Source: Schistosoma haematobium (Eukaryota; Platyhelminthes; Trematoda; Strigeidida; Schistosomatidae). Taken from it: a stretch of 64,000 nt of DNA. The stretch covers positions 3,596,001 through 3,660,000 of the forward strand of contig NC_067196.1 of the NCBI RefSeq assembly GCF_000699445.3. Reading direction: 5' to 3'. Below, piece after piece: positions 1-11,129 of the stretch. A program made the translations under genes and the position numbers. Within the stretch, counting starts at the first letter, position 1; each line of letters opens with the position of its first letter. Under the pieces are notes generated by a model. That model did not search any database, had not been told where the DNA came from, and saw only the letters and a list, made by a program, of their open reading frames with translations.

Positions 1-20
1 TATCCATCTTTGCTTATAAT
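1..20 (+). repeat. 3' tail of an SM-alpha-like repeat cut by the window edge
   Basis: The first bases match the 3' terminus shared by the SM-alpha-like copies near 7.8, 8.0 and 26.3 kb (TATCCATCTTTGCTTATAA). The rest lies outside the window. Confidence 0.5.
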
Positions 21-164
21 GATTAGTGTAAATGTTTACACTTACTTAAACTGCTATGATAAGTGGAAATGATCAACAAAGGTAGAAGAAACTCGAATTT
101 ATTATCTTCCCATGAAGAACTGATGATTATCAATAAAGCTAGATTAAAATACAGTAGATCCAAA

Positions 165-545
165 TATATTCTGAAACAGGTTAATGGTTATAAACAGTTG
201 TTTACGCAAGATACTCAATATGCGTTGGCCAGATACCATCAATATCAACCTACTGTGAAAGAGAACAAACCAACTTCCAACTGAAGAAAAAATTAAGAAA
301 CGACGTTGAAAGTGAATAGGACATACATTACAGAAATCATTAAACTGCATTATGAGGCTGAAGAGAAACACATAAAAAGAAAGATGAATAACATACTAAG
401 TCACAGATTGGAAGCAGACAACAAAAAGATAAATAACAACTAGAAACAACTGGAACGGATTGTCTAGGAAAGAGTTAGATGAAAAATGCTGTTGGGTGGC
501 CTATACTTCTCCACGAGGAGTAACTGGCATAAGTAAGTAAGTAAT
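165..545 (+). mobile_element. 5'-truncated RTE-like 3' end
   Basis: Aligns to the last ~370 nt of the full-length RTE-like element: degraded CLRKIL, TNQLPTEE and IGHTL codons, then the terminal block and a GTAAGTAAGTAA tail. Stops and frameshifts are frequent, so it is an old copy. Confidence 0.8.
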
Positions 546-1029
546 GTAATTTAATAGTCAACTAATTAACATAATATAATCCAAATCAATCAATCAATCA
601 ATAATTACTTACCGATTATTTTCTTTTAAGCATATTTCATTAAAATGATCTAATTCAATTTTATTAGATTTAATGATTTTTTGATTATCATATCGATGAT
701 CATCACTAATCATATTGAATAATGAAATGAAAATAAAATTTTATAAAAGATATTCCATTTGGAAATCAATGTAAACTGTTTTTTTCTTCTTCTTTTTTCT
801 TTTTTCTCTTTTTTCTTTTATTAATTTAATCAGAGAAAAAAATAGTAAGGAAGAAAAAAAGCAAAGAATTCGATGAAAGAATAATTTTCTTTCTTTTTCT
901 GTTTATTTTATTATAGTTTTATTCTACGTACTCACTTCTTCCTTCTTTATTTCGTTTTTTTTTTAGTTTTTTTTGTTTTTTTTTTGTTGTTGTTGTCTGT
1001 CTGTTTGTTTGTCATTTTCATAGTATCTT
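546..1029. other. A+T-rich sequence, no gene seen
   Basis: Long T-rich and A-rich runs (about 780-1000). No conserved coding frame or known repeat was recognised. Confidence 0.5.
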
Positions 1030-1345
1030 ATATAATATGACTCCCTTTCATATTGTAAACCAATCAATTAGAGAATAATTTTTATATGACATAGCAACAG
1101 AAACTGACATCAACTGCTTTGTTTTTTTTAAAAAAAAACTTTCATTAAAGTACAATGAGTTAGTACCTTTTATTGATGATAATCTATGGTCGTCAATGAA
1201 TAAATATACTTTCATTCTTGTTTATATAATACTAATATAGATAGATAGATAGATAGATATGTGTGTATATACTTAATTTTCTGAAAAGAAAACAACAGTG
1301 ATCAGTTGATGGAGTTAGATAAGAACAACAATCTATTTAAATAAA
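1030..1345 (+). repeat. Direct repeat copy 1, with a short (ATAG)n tract
   Basis: Shares an extended alignment with 1655-2060: the ATATGACTCC start, CCTTTTATTGATGATAAT, a GATA microsatellite (about 6 units at 1236-1258) and GTTGATGGAGTTAG. The two copies bracket an RTE fragment. Confidence 0.75.
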
Positions 1346-1654
1346 TCTAGGCAACCTACCAATATTCTCCATTCAACTCTATCCTGGATGATCTTTTCCA
1401 GTTGTTTCTAGTTGTTATTCATTCATTTTATTTCTACTTTCAATTCCCGACATAGTGTGTTCTTTGATCTTCCACTTCTTCGTTTCCCTTCACGATTCCA
1501 AGTTAGTGCTTTCTTCATGATGAAGTTTCATGATTTTCTCAATGTATGTCCTATCCACCTCCACCATCTTTTCTTAATATCGTCTACAAATGGAAGATGG
1601 TTTGTTCTCTCCCACAATACATTGATGATGGTAGTATCCGGTCAACGGTCATCA
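1346..1654 (-). mobile_element. RTE-like 3' fragment, minus strand
   Basis: The reverse complement matches the C-terminal reverse transcriptase region (ERTNHLPF and HTLRKS-type codons, RNGK-RGRPKN block). It has lost the (TAAG)n tail. It sits exactly between the two direct repeats. Confidence 0.75.
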
Positions 1655-2060
<406 letters not shown>

Positions 2061-2129
2061 ATTCTCTAAAAATATGGATATCTATCTAATAAATATATAT
2101 ATATATATCAAATTTCAATTCATTTAAAA

Positions 2130-2675
2130 TTATAAGAAGTGGGTTTCGTGGAGATTGTAGTGATTTTCATCAATTTAATTCATGAGCCAATTGAAGCTAG
2201 ACCACCATGAAAAATTTGGATGGGCTATTCTCTCTAGTATGGGACTTCTCAGCAGTGCACATCCACGATTCCACTCATGGGATTCGACTCCACGAACTAT
2301 CGATCACGCGCACGAACGTCTGACCTATAGACCATTGGGTCGGCTGGCATCTAACGGCATTAATGTCTAACTTCAACCGATCGGCAACATTTAGCCACCT
2401 TCTACCATTATCTTCAGTGTGTTATTATGTCATAAAAGACCCGGTTAAACTCCACTGGCCACGGCTTCTCACTAGAACTCCAGGAAATTCATCTTGGAGC
2501 CAGTCATTATTGAGTGCATGATGATTATTGCCACAAACGGGTTTTGTGGGGATTTTAGTAATTTAATAGTTGAATTTATAAATCACTTGAAACTATACCA
2601 CCATTGAAAGTGTGGAATAACTGGAAGACCGTTTCGTCCTAGCACGGGACTCCTCAGCATTGTGCATCCATGATC
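2130..2675 (-). repeat. Family B repeat plus a second truncated copy
   Basis: A minus-strand copy (2130-2545) has the tRNA-like head, a degraded hammerhead (CTGAGAA, GAGA) and a tail that starts near TCATGAGCCAATTGAAGC. A truncated copy in the same orientation follows (2546-2675) with intact CTGAGGAG and GAAAC but no matching stem I. Confidence 0.75.
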
Positions 2676-2679
2676 TAAA

Positions 2680-3604
2680 ATTATTCAATGAAACGATGTA
2701 AACAGATTAGTTCAATAAAATGACACTGACGCCCAAAGTTGACCTAAACGCTTAGGTTGAAGAATGTTGGATTCTGTGTGTATTTATAACACTGATCTGA
2801 GATGATGTCATGACTAAGTGAACGAACAATGATTTAGTTATGCATAACATATTAAGTAGAAAACATTGAATCAATCGTAAAATTTCATCGACTAACTTGT
2901 TTGAGAAATGTGTTACCAATGATTGACAACCCCTTTCTATAAACTGTTATAATGATCAACTTAAGAGCAAGCTTGAAGTATTCTAACCAAACTTCATAGT
3001 ATCACTTCATGAAATCACTTATTCTTCAACTTATTCATGTTTAAAAGTGTATCGTTGACAGTCCGACCCTATACACTAATCATAGTCGGAAATTGAAGAT
3101 TGACAAACAGATAAAAAGGAAACAATTACACTGTCGCAATTGGATTCGGATTTGGAAAGTCCTCGTGATTTTTTTAGTTTTAATTAGATTCTATATTCTT
3201 CACTTTTTGAACTATCTTCTTTGTATTTATTTCACTAAAGCGTATTTCATTCTCATCTTGTAAACATTCCCTCATTGAGCTGACAATGAACTGATGAACA
3301 TTGTTATCACATCTCAAATTCTTAATTGACTTAATGAATAGTATATATTTTAAGGCATAGAAACTACTACAGTTTATTGTTCAGTTGACAATTTAGTCCA
3401 AGTCCCCCCTTGTCACAAAAGGGAATGAACATATGTTATGTAATCAGTAATCGATTTCCAGTGACCACAAACACACGCTTTACCTAAAGTGCAACATTAA
3501 GCAATAAAAACTATAATAAAATATTTCATTGAAGCGATTATTTGATAATCTCTCATGATCTCAAATTCATTTTCCTAACCATGACATTTAATTCATCTCA
3601 GTTG
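2680..3604. other. No gene seen
   Basis: A+T-rich sequence with no coding frame or repeat that I could assign. Confidence 0.5.
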
Positions 3605-3776
3605 AAAAGAGCAAGACCAAAGAATACACTACGTTGGGAATTGGAAGCAGATATAAAAAAGGATGAATAATAACTACAAACAAATAGAAAGGATTACTTA
3701 ACAAAGAGTTGTATAGAGAATGATGATAGTCGGCCTATACGCCTCCACGAGTGAGGTAACAGGAGTAAATAAGTAA
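3605..3776 (+). mobile_element. RTE-like 3'-terminal fragment
   Basis: Matches the last ~170 nt of the RTE-like element, from the KNTLRRE codons to a GAGTAAATAAGTAA tail. It is strongly 5'-truncated. Confidence 0.75.
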
Positions 3777-4026
3777 TTATAGTTTTCAAATCATCAGAAG
3801 TTGGCACCATCATCATCAGTATCACATTTTGAATGAAATAACTGTCTAGTCTTTCTTTAGTTATTCAAAAGTCTTTCAATGGAATGCCAGTGTATGTTTG
3901 TGTTATCCCCCAGAAAGAAACCTGATTATTTTGTAATTGCTCGTACATATTAGAACTTATAAGTGAATCTGTTTAATTCTTTTGTCAGAAGTGATAAATT
4001 ACATCAATTTTTATTAACAAAAACAA

Positions 4027-4142
4027 ATAAGACGGGGTTTTGGGGAGATTTTAGAAATTTTCACTGATTGAAATCATGAGTCAATTGAAGCTAGACCACC
4101 ATGGAATACCTGGAAGCATTGGACGGCCGTTTCATCTGCTCA
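4027..4142 (-). repeat. Family B 3' portion, inverted against the next copy
   Basis: The reverse complement gives the family B tail (CGTCCAATGCTTCCAGG, GGTGGTCTAGCTTCAATTGA). It is directly followed by a plus-strand copy, so the locus can fold back with arms of about 80 nt. Confidence 0.75.
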
Positions 4143-4493
4143 TTAGTGACTGACTCCAAGAGATACTCCTGTAGTTCCAGTGAGAAGCCGTCACCAGTGG
4201 AGTTCAACCGGGTTTGTTATGACATAGTAACACACTGAAGACAATGGTAGAAGGTGGCTCAACTTCGTGGATTGGTTGAAATCAGACATTAACACCGTTG
4301 GATGCCGGCTCAGTGGTCTAGTTGGTTAAGCGCCTGGCGCGAGACTGATAAATCCTGGGTTCGAATCTCGCGGGGTGTGGGGTCGTGGATGTGCACTGCT
4401 GAGGAGTCCCATACTAGGACGAAACGGTCGTCTAGTGCTTCCACTTTTCATGGTGGTCTAGCTTCAATTGACTCATGATTTCAATCAGTGAAA
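4143..4493 (+). repeat. Family B: tRNA-headed, hammerhead-bearing repeat, best copy
   Basis: About 350 nt. A 5' block (GAGAAGCCGTCACCAGTGGA) leads to a tRNA-like head with an A-box-like CTCAGTGGTCTAGTTGG and a B-box-like GGGTTCGAATCTC. The hammerhead (4393-4438) and the conserved tail follow. This design resembles SM-alpha SINE-like elements, but outside the hammerhead core the sequence differs. Confidence 0.8.
4393..4438 (+). ncRNA. Hammerhead ribozyme, type I, minimal stem III
   Basis: Stem I GCACTG/TAGTGC (4393-4398 with 4433-4438, one G-U pair). Core CTGAGGA (4399-4405; position 7 may be any base). Stem II GTCC/GGAC (4406-4409 with 4417-4420), 7-nt loop. GAAA 4421-4424. Stem III is only 2 bp with a GGTC loop. 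Predicted cleavage follows GTC at 4432. Such a short stem III usually needs a dimer to self-cleave well. Confidence 0.75.
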
Positions 4494-4737
4494 AACAAAT
4501 AAACAAAAATTAAAGATGACTTCAAAGATTTTCACTAATATCCTTTTTTTCAGTTATCCATGCCATTAATATCTGCTGATCTCATATGATATTGTATAAA
4601 TCATAATAATAGATTTGAAAACACGCCACTAACAAGTGGTAATGAAAAGGTCTCAATATTGATTTTCTAGTTGCTAAGTCATTACATCTATTTCATAAAA
4701 AATAGTTCGACAATAAATTTTATAATAATTAACAGTA

Positions 4738-4930
4738 AGATTGTAGTGAAGGAGAACAAACAAGTGAGGACAATTGGATGTATTTGAACACACCATTACA
4801 GAATCTCTTAGTAAGATCTGAGAACTGTACAGGTAATAATTCATTCGGAAAATGTCAGTCAATCGTTTAAGATTTCGTTGTTCGTTGGTTTCCACAACGA
4901 TCACTCTCTGTTCTCGTTCCCTATTCTTCG
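4738..4930 (-). repeat. Family C dispersed repeat
   Basis: One end reads TTGTAGTGAAGGAGAACA. It shares blocks with copies at 8.7, 9.5, 10.2, 32.0 and 50.8 kb. No coding potential was recognised. Confidence 0.6.
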
Positions 4931-4939
4931 ATTTTCATA

Positions 4940-5325
4940 ACCTTCGGTGACGAGACTATAATTTATGGATGAATCAATCAATCAGATTTACGATAACAAG
5001 TCTTAGATTTTGGCGCAAGATTTATTCATCCATTTGGTTAAATAGAATCTTGGCATTAAAACTGACGTCAGTTTGTGATGAAAACCGTAAATCTAATTCC
5101 TCACCCTAACCATCAACTGTAAGTCATAATCCTTGTCGTTCAAACTACTTTATAACCCTCATTTAGCCCTAGTAAATAGGCAGACATTCTCAAGGTCACT
5201 TTAGCGTCACTCAAAGATCGTCCATAAATTATAGTCTTACCTCTTCTGTCTTCAGACATTTCACTTTCGACTGATGATATATACTACTTATATCTGTCGA
5301 CAACAGTGGCACACACCATAAGATA
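4940..5325. repeat. Family D repeat with inverted ends
   Basis: GACTATAATTTATGGATGA near 4959 recurs inverted near 5221 (TCCATAAATTATAGTC). A distal block with ACTTATATCTGTCGACA follows and recurs near 6.4 and 12.2 kb. This could be a small inverted-repeat (MITE-like) element, but no target duplication was found. Confidence 0.45.
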
Positions 5326-5626
5326 ATTAAAGATTATTATTATTATTATTATTAAAGTATTCACAATTGCTGTTTCTAAGAAATACATGTAGCTGTTGTC
5401 TAACTCGAACTACTAGGTTAGTTATACATACAATATAAAAAGATTAGTTAGAAGCAAAACTTCAATAAGCCTGTTGACAATATAAATAGAATGAAAAAGG
5501 TATCTTAACTACTTGAATTGTTTTTTCTTTGATAGTGTATTTACGTTTTACCATCCAGAAGACTTCAAATTGGATAACTTTGTTTGCATATTTCATACTA
5601 AACACCAAGTGGATTAATGTTTTAAG

Positions 5627-5870
5627 TATGGGAGTTTTTGGAAATTATAGTATTTCTGAATTTGGATTCATGAGTCGATTCAAAACAGACCGTCATTGAA
5701 AACCTGGAAACATCGGAAAGCTGTTTCATCCTAGTATGGGACTACTCAGCTGTGAGTATCCACGAACCGGAGTAATGAGTGTGGGGTTGTGTATGAATAT
5801 TACTGAGGAGTCCCATCCTGGTATGAAACGGTTACCCAATGCTTTCAGATTTTCAATGGTGGTCTAGAAC
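5627..5870. repeat. Family B snap-back pair
   Basis: A minus-strand 3' part (5627-5765) is followed by a plus-strand 3' part (5780-5870). Both carry degraded hammerheads; CTGAGGA and GAAAC survive on the plus copy near 5796 and 5824. Confidence 0.65.
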
Positions 5871-5892
5871 AACGTTTTGTTAACATACCGTG

Positions 5893-6250
5893 GAATCAAT
5901 ATTCCAAGCTGTTTATCCAGTATTCTCCATCCAACTATGTCCTGAGCAATCCTTTCCAATTTGTTACAATTGCTATCCATCCTTGTTATATTTACTTCTA
6001 ATTCGCGTCATAGTGTGTTCATCAGCCTTCCCCTTTTTCTTTTCCCTTCAAGATTCCAAGTAAGCGCTTGTCTGGTGATGCAGTTTGATGATTTCTGTAA
6101 TGTATGTCCTATTCACTTTCAAGGTCTTCACCTAATTTCCTCTTCAGCTAGAAGCTGATTTGTTCTCTCCTACAATAGTCTGTTACTGACGGTATACAGT
6201 CAACGGATATTGAGTATTTTGCGTAGACAACTGTTTATAAATACTTGTTT
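5893..6250 (-). mobile_element. RTE-like C-terminal fragment, minus strand
   Basis: The reverse complement matches the reverse transcriptase C-terminal region, from the CLRKIL codons to RVGW. It is degraded and lacks the (TAAG)n tail. Confidence 0.75.
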
Positions 6251-6639
6251 ATTTGAACATCAATTTAATTGAATAATTTTTTAGTATAATGATATGATCC
6301 TTTCTCTAATTTTTTAGTGTTTAGTGAGTATATAATATCCTGAATTTTGATTACATTTTCGGTTTATTTCGTTCACAATGAATTTCATTTCAAACTGTAA
6401 GTGCAACTAGACTATAATCTGCGGACGAATAAATGTAATTAAATATAGTGTAGTGAATGCTACTGATGTCAACAGATATAAGTAGTATGTATCATCCAAC
6501 GAAGGTGAAATGCCTAGCTTCAGAAGGTTAAGAAGATCAAAGATTTAATGCATATATGTCAATAGAAACTGATCAAGATTTGGTGCTTAAAACTAATAAC
6601 AAGATAATTCAAGGCCATACTTTCGTACAATAATTTTTC

Positions 6640-7375
6640 AGCTTACTTCAGTTCAGGTCGATAAATGACATTGAAGAACATGGTGAAGAAGATTTATAGC
6701 TCAGATGGATGATTTGGGTGGAGTTTTTTTCTGAGCTGGATGGTTTGATCGTGGAGCTTTCGTCGTTCTTCTGGACTACATCATCAGTACAAACTTTGAT
6801 CAATCCTATGGAAACCAAGAGACAAAATGACAAAAGAAGAAAAGACAAACTGCGACAAACACTACATCGGACAAGGTGGACACCTTCTGAATTCTCGCCT
6901 ATACAAACATCAATTACTCGTCAAACGCCATCATATATCTTCGCTTATATCAATGCATATGGACAAATGCAGACGCACATTCGACTTAGTCTTGAGGTCT
7001 TGGATAAAGACAGTTCTAAAGACACAAAGAATTGTTTAGAAACTCGACACTCAAGTCAATCAGCAATCAAAAATCAGATTGAAGTCGATCCAATTAATCA
7101 ACCAATCAGAAAAATTATGGACAAACATAGGATCAAGAATCAAGTCAACTTAATCAATCAAAATAAAGAAGTAAACAATGACAGGTTAAAGGTTAACAAT
7201 AATTAATCAATACTGAGGTCTACAGGATAAGCTGCAAGTCATATGTAGAGAAATTCGAACACTTCACTTCTAGATGAAGTTTGCGTCGATAATTTTGTTC
7301 AGAACTACGATGAATACTCCACGACAAAACAATCCAGATTACAGAACAAAACTCCACTAAAATTGAAGAACACTT
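6640..7375 (+). mobile_element. Penelope-like element remnant with GIY-YIG region and inverted end
   Basis: Codons from 6827 give CDKHYIGQ and HISSLISMHMD, the GIY-YIG endonuclease region of Penelope-like elements. A frameshift near 6985 separates this from SAIKNQIEVDPINQPIRK (to about 7130). The left end (about 6640-6800) is an inverted copy of the terminal sequence found at the right end (about 7250-7375), as in the pseudo-LTR arrangement of this group. The reverse transcriptase is missing. Confidence 0.8.
6758..6787 (-). ncRNA. Hammerhead-like core in the Penelope pseudo-LTR
   Basis: On the minus strand CTGATGA (6787-6781) is followed by a hairpin with an AGAA loop (stem about 7 bp, two mismatches) and then GAAA (6761-6758). 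Penelope-like elements are known to carry hammerheads in their pseudo-LTRs. Stems I and III could not be fixed by eye, so this is a core match only. Confidence 0.45.
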
Positions 7376-7774
7376 AAAGATCAATTATGAAGGCTTTTCT
7401 ATGTACAACAATTCTGATGTGTGCCTTTCAACAGATGAGATTGCATATAGCACTCATAATGAATTCATTTAACTACATAACATTTGCTTCATCTACCACT
7501 TTCAGCTTAATCCCTTTTTTTATAAACAATAACTTCATACAACGCATAAATATAAAATTACAAAATTAAATACACCTGTAGATCCTTTTTATTTTCAACC
7601 AAAACACATTGTTATTTCAATAGTTATAGAATGACAGATTTGTGTCAACCCATATATTCACTTGGTATTGTTTACTCGAATCTTCTCATTGATGTTCAAG
7701 ACCACAATGGATCAGTCTGTTGTTGATATATGTGTATACTTTGCGTATTGCCTTAAGTCACACGCATTATAAGC
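7376..7774. other. No gene seen
   Basis: A+T-rich sequence. A short open frame near 7387-7569 has no recognisable features. Confidence 0.4.
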
Positions 7775-7945
7775 AAAGATGGATAGTGGTTAGCAGTAGA
7801 ATCCAGTTTGGCACACGTTTCGTCCCATTTGGGACTCGTCAGCTGGATGTATCCATATTTCAGGGTTGATATTCACTCTGAAACTCGAACCCAGTGCCGT
7901 TCGCTTCAAATACCAACGCGTTATCCACTTAGCTACTGAGTCCGG
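7775..7945 (-). repeat. SM-alpha-like repeat with hammerhead
   Basis: The reverse complement has a tRNA-like head (CTCAGTAGCTAAGTGG, GGGTTCGAG) and then CTGACGAG, a GTCCC/GGGAC stem II and GAAAC. The cleavage triplet is GCC where NUH is needed, so cleavage is doubtful. It ends in the CCATCTTTGCTTATAA tail. Confidence 0.8.
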
Positions 7946-7956
7946 ATAGCCATTTG

Positions 7957-8036
7957 CTTGATGAGTGCCAAATGAGACGAAACGCGCGTCAAACTGGATA
8001 TCACTGCTAACCACTAGCCATCTTTGCTTATAACCC
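7957..8036 (+). repeat. SM-alpha-like 3' part, inverted against the previous copy
   Basis: Holds TTGATGAG, GAAACGCGCGTC and the 3' tail. With 7775-7945 it forms a snap-back pair sharing the CATCTTTGCTTATAA terminus at both outer ends. The first core base is C to T. Confidence 0.7.
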
Positions 8037-8039
8037 ATA

Positions 8040-8724
8040 TATTGTTAGATTAAGTTAAACCTTAATTTTTACTGTTGTTAAGCACACAGATGCTTGACTT
8101 AATTAGCTGATAAACTATTTTCCTATAGTTTACATGAAAAACGAACATGTCTTTTTTCAAAATCACAATAACAAGGCATTCCTCACAGTCCTTATAAAAA
8201 GAATGATAGTTAGATTGGGTTAACTCTGCAAACAAATTGTTTTTATAAGAGTCTGATGTCAGTAAGAGAAGTCGTTAGAAATTATACGAAATATTGTACA
8301 ACTCTTCTATTCTCCTTTGGTATTTTCTTGTTTTTGGTGGTGTATGCCAACATTCCCATATGAAAGATTACTTCGGGCCTGTGAGACTACTTAAAAGTCC
8401 TCGTTATTATTAAATTGTTCTTCAGTTGATGTTGTTTTGTGATGGAAATGATTTAAAATTAGATGAGGACACTGCTGAATCATTCAACTTCACAAAAAAC
8501 GTAACATTGGATAACATTAATCGTTTGGTGTTTCATTTATGATAAAATTAAAATGCTGTTCAAGATCTACTGTAATAGATTTACTCGAAAGCGATGTAAA
8601 AGACTTAAAAAGTATTTATGAACTGACGCTTAATACAAGATAACCAAGCACATATGGATCAGAATACAAAACATTGATCGACCAGTAATATACAACTTTG
8701 CTGAAAACTACATGCAGAAATATT
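8040..8724. other. No gene seen
   Basis: A+T-rich sequence, no assignable feature. Confidence 0.4.
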
Positions 8725-9000
8725 GTAGTGTGTGCTACACATATCGACATAAGTAGTATATAACGCTAGTCAGGAATAGAATGTGTGACAGTAGAAGGTC
8801 ACGAAGATCGAGGAAGAAAGAACCGTAATGGAAAGCAATTGGTATGGAAATACAGGAAAAATGAAGTCTGAGACAATTAATGAACATTTTGCAAATGAAG
8901 TGTTTATTGTATGGTTCTCAGATTTGACTAAGAGATTAATATATTAAAATATATTTGATTGTCTCCACTGTTGTTCCCGTTCACTACAATAGTACCATTT
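8725..9000 (+). repeat. Family C dispersed repeat
   Basis: Starts near TGTGTGCTACACATATCGAC, with a short palindrome around ATCGACATAAGTAG. It ends near TTCCCGTTCACTACAAT. Full-length by comparison with 9515-9800. Confidence 0.65.
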
Positions 9001-9054
9001 AGTCATCTATAGTTTAGATCAGAGACTAATCTTAATTAAACAACAGTCGAAAAC

Positions 9055-9195
9055 TAGGAAGCGCTAAGCAGCCGTTCCTTGCTGAACTGGGACTCCTCAA
9101 CTAGTGTTCTCTCAAGACTTAACAAGAGATAGAACCAAGGACCTTCAGGATACACAGCCAGCACTTATCCGATTAAATTACTGGACAGGCATCCG
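9055..9195 (-). repeat. Degraded tRNA-headed repeat, probably family B
   Basis: The reverse complement shows a worn hammerhead region (TTGAGGAGTCCCAG) and a tRNA-like A/B-box arrangement. Confidence 0.45.
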
Positions 9196-9514
9196 ACGGT
9201 TTATATATCCAACTTTAGTCAATTCGGGTTACTGTGAAATCATCTCTCAAAACTAGTGGGTAATTACCTCACACAGTCTCTTAAAATCCCTATAATATCA
9301 TTTACGTGCTTATTAATAACTAATTTTGAGTGAGGATTCCCAGAGTTCCAGACAGAAGCTGTAACCAATAATGTCCAACCGCGTCAGCTGTAAAGTACCA
9401 GTTGGGAAGACAGTTAGTTGAGCAAGAAAGGAACTTGAACGAAATTAAAAATCTATAAATATGGGTGTCGACTCAATAGTCTTAAGGTTTAGCGTCCATC
9501 ATGGAGCCTTAAGG

Positions 9515-9800
9515 TTATATTTTAGTGTGTGCAACATATATCGACATAAGTAGTATATAACACTAGTCAGAAATAGAATGTTTGGCAGCAAAAGGTTCAC
9601 AAAATCGAGGATGGAAGAATGGGAACAGAAAGCGATTGGTATAGAAATGCAGGGACAATGAAGTCTGAGATAATTAATGAATGGTTTACAAATGAAGTAT
9701 TGCAGTATGATTTTTCTATTTGATCAAGTAACTCTGTGATTTTGTGCCAAATACAATCGGTTGTTCTCACTTGTGTTCTCCTTCACTACAATATAATCCC
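9515..9800 (+). repeat. Family C dispersed repeat
   Basis: Second plus-strand copy within 1 kb of 8725-9000, with the same start and end blocks. Confidence 0.65.
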
Positions 9801-9944
9801 TGTTGATACCATGGATGCTCACTATTGAAAGAGTTCACAAAAAGATAAAACACCTATTCAAAACTCACTGGTATTTTAACCATTTTCAAACAATAATAAA
9901 TCCGTGATAGAAATTAGCATATATCTTATTACTTTTATAGTTGA

Positions 9945-10035
9945 AATCATAATTCAATAGAAGCTAGACATCACCATAGAAAACCTAGAAGCACTAGACT
10001 GCTATTTCGTCCTATTGTAGGACACAACCTATGAG
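9945..10035 (-). repeat. Family B 3' fragment
   Basis: The tail and hammerhead 3' half (AATAGCAGTCTAGTGCTTCT on the reverse strand) are recognisable; the tRNA-like head is missing. Confidence 0.55.
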
Positions 10036-10179
10036 TTATATTTGTAAAAGGCAACCAAAAATTACCACCCAAACAAGAGATTATCAAACCAAACAATCAC
10101 TTTTTGATAGTAAAACAAACCGAAAAAAAATTTCCTGTCATAATTTGAACTCAAAGAAATGATTATACTTTTCATATTC

Positions 10180-10465
10180 ACTATTGTTGTGGTGAAAGAG
10201 AACACAGGTGAGGACGACCAAATTATAATTATCACAAAATTACTAAGTTACTTGGTAAAATAGAAAAACCATACTATAATAATTAATTTGCAAAATTGTT
10301 CAATAATTGTCTCGAACTTCATTGTTCTTGCATTTCCATACTAATTGCTTTCTATTCTCATTTTTCCTTTCTTGATCTTCTTCATTTTCCGCTGCCAGAC
10401 ATTACATTCTTGACTAGCGTCATATACTACTTATATCAATATAAGTAGCATACACCACATTGTAA
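10180..10465 (-). repeat. Family C dispersed repeat
   Basis: Minus-strand copy: GTGGTGAAAGAGAACACAGG at one end and ACTTATATCAATATAAGTAG at the other. Confidence 0.65.
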
Positions 10466-11129
10466 CCATGTGGTAAAGCATAATAAAAATTATGTAAAAT
10501 TAATTTTGAAAGTTTTTGAATGACTTAAAGTGAAGTACTGTTTTGCAATAAAAAAAGATCTAAATAAATAACGGTTAGATTAGAAATAAATTTTATTGAT
10601 TAAATAAGAACCATTATTAAAAGTTTTCAAATGACCTTATGATATCATGACTTGAGTTTATCACGTTTTCTGTTCATTTAAAGAATATTTACCTTAAATG
10701 AATTCAATAACATGATATTTGATTGTAAATTTATACATATGTATATATCCATGTATATAAGCTATATTGTTATATAGAACTGAAGATCTCATATGAGACT
10801 GGAGGTTCAACATTAATATTGTGGGTGGTTCAGTATTACTTTGGCAATTTTTACTAACTGTTCATGAACAAAATTAGTTTGCTTGTTAACCAATTTCATT
10901 CATACTAGTGGTTGCTTTTCAGCGTTCTCAAGGGCTATTGTCATTAGGACATTGTAAGGCATGTCACTATTGCTAACATTAATGAGTTTGACTATTGTGT
11001 AAGCGAAATAGGTCAACTTTGGCCTGTTCGTGCTGTGCATAATTGATTCACGCGATCATTGATCGGAATAATTATACATGTGACGTGAATGTATATATGA
11101 ATGGTGTGAATGGTCCATCAGGGTGTTTG
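10466..11129. other. No gene seen
   Basis: A+T-rich sequence. No coding frame was supportable. Confidence 0.4.

Noticed and set aside
4305..4375. tRNA-like sequences (here and in many other repeats)
   Set aside because: They have A- and B-box-like motifs but do not close a cloverleaf, run straight into hammerhead and tail sequence and occur in many worn copies. They are SINE heads, not tRNA genes.
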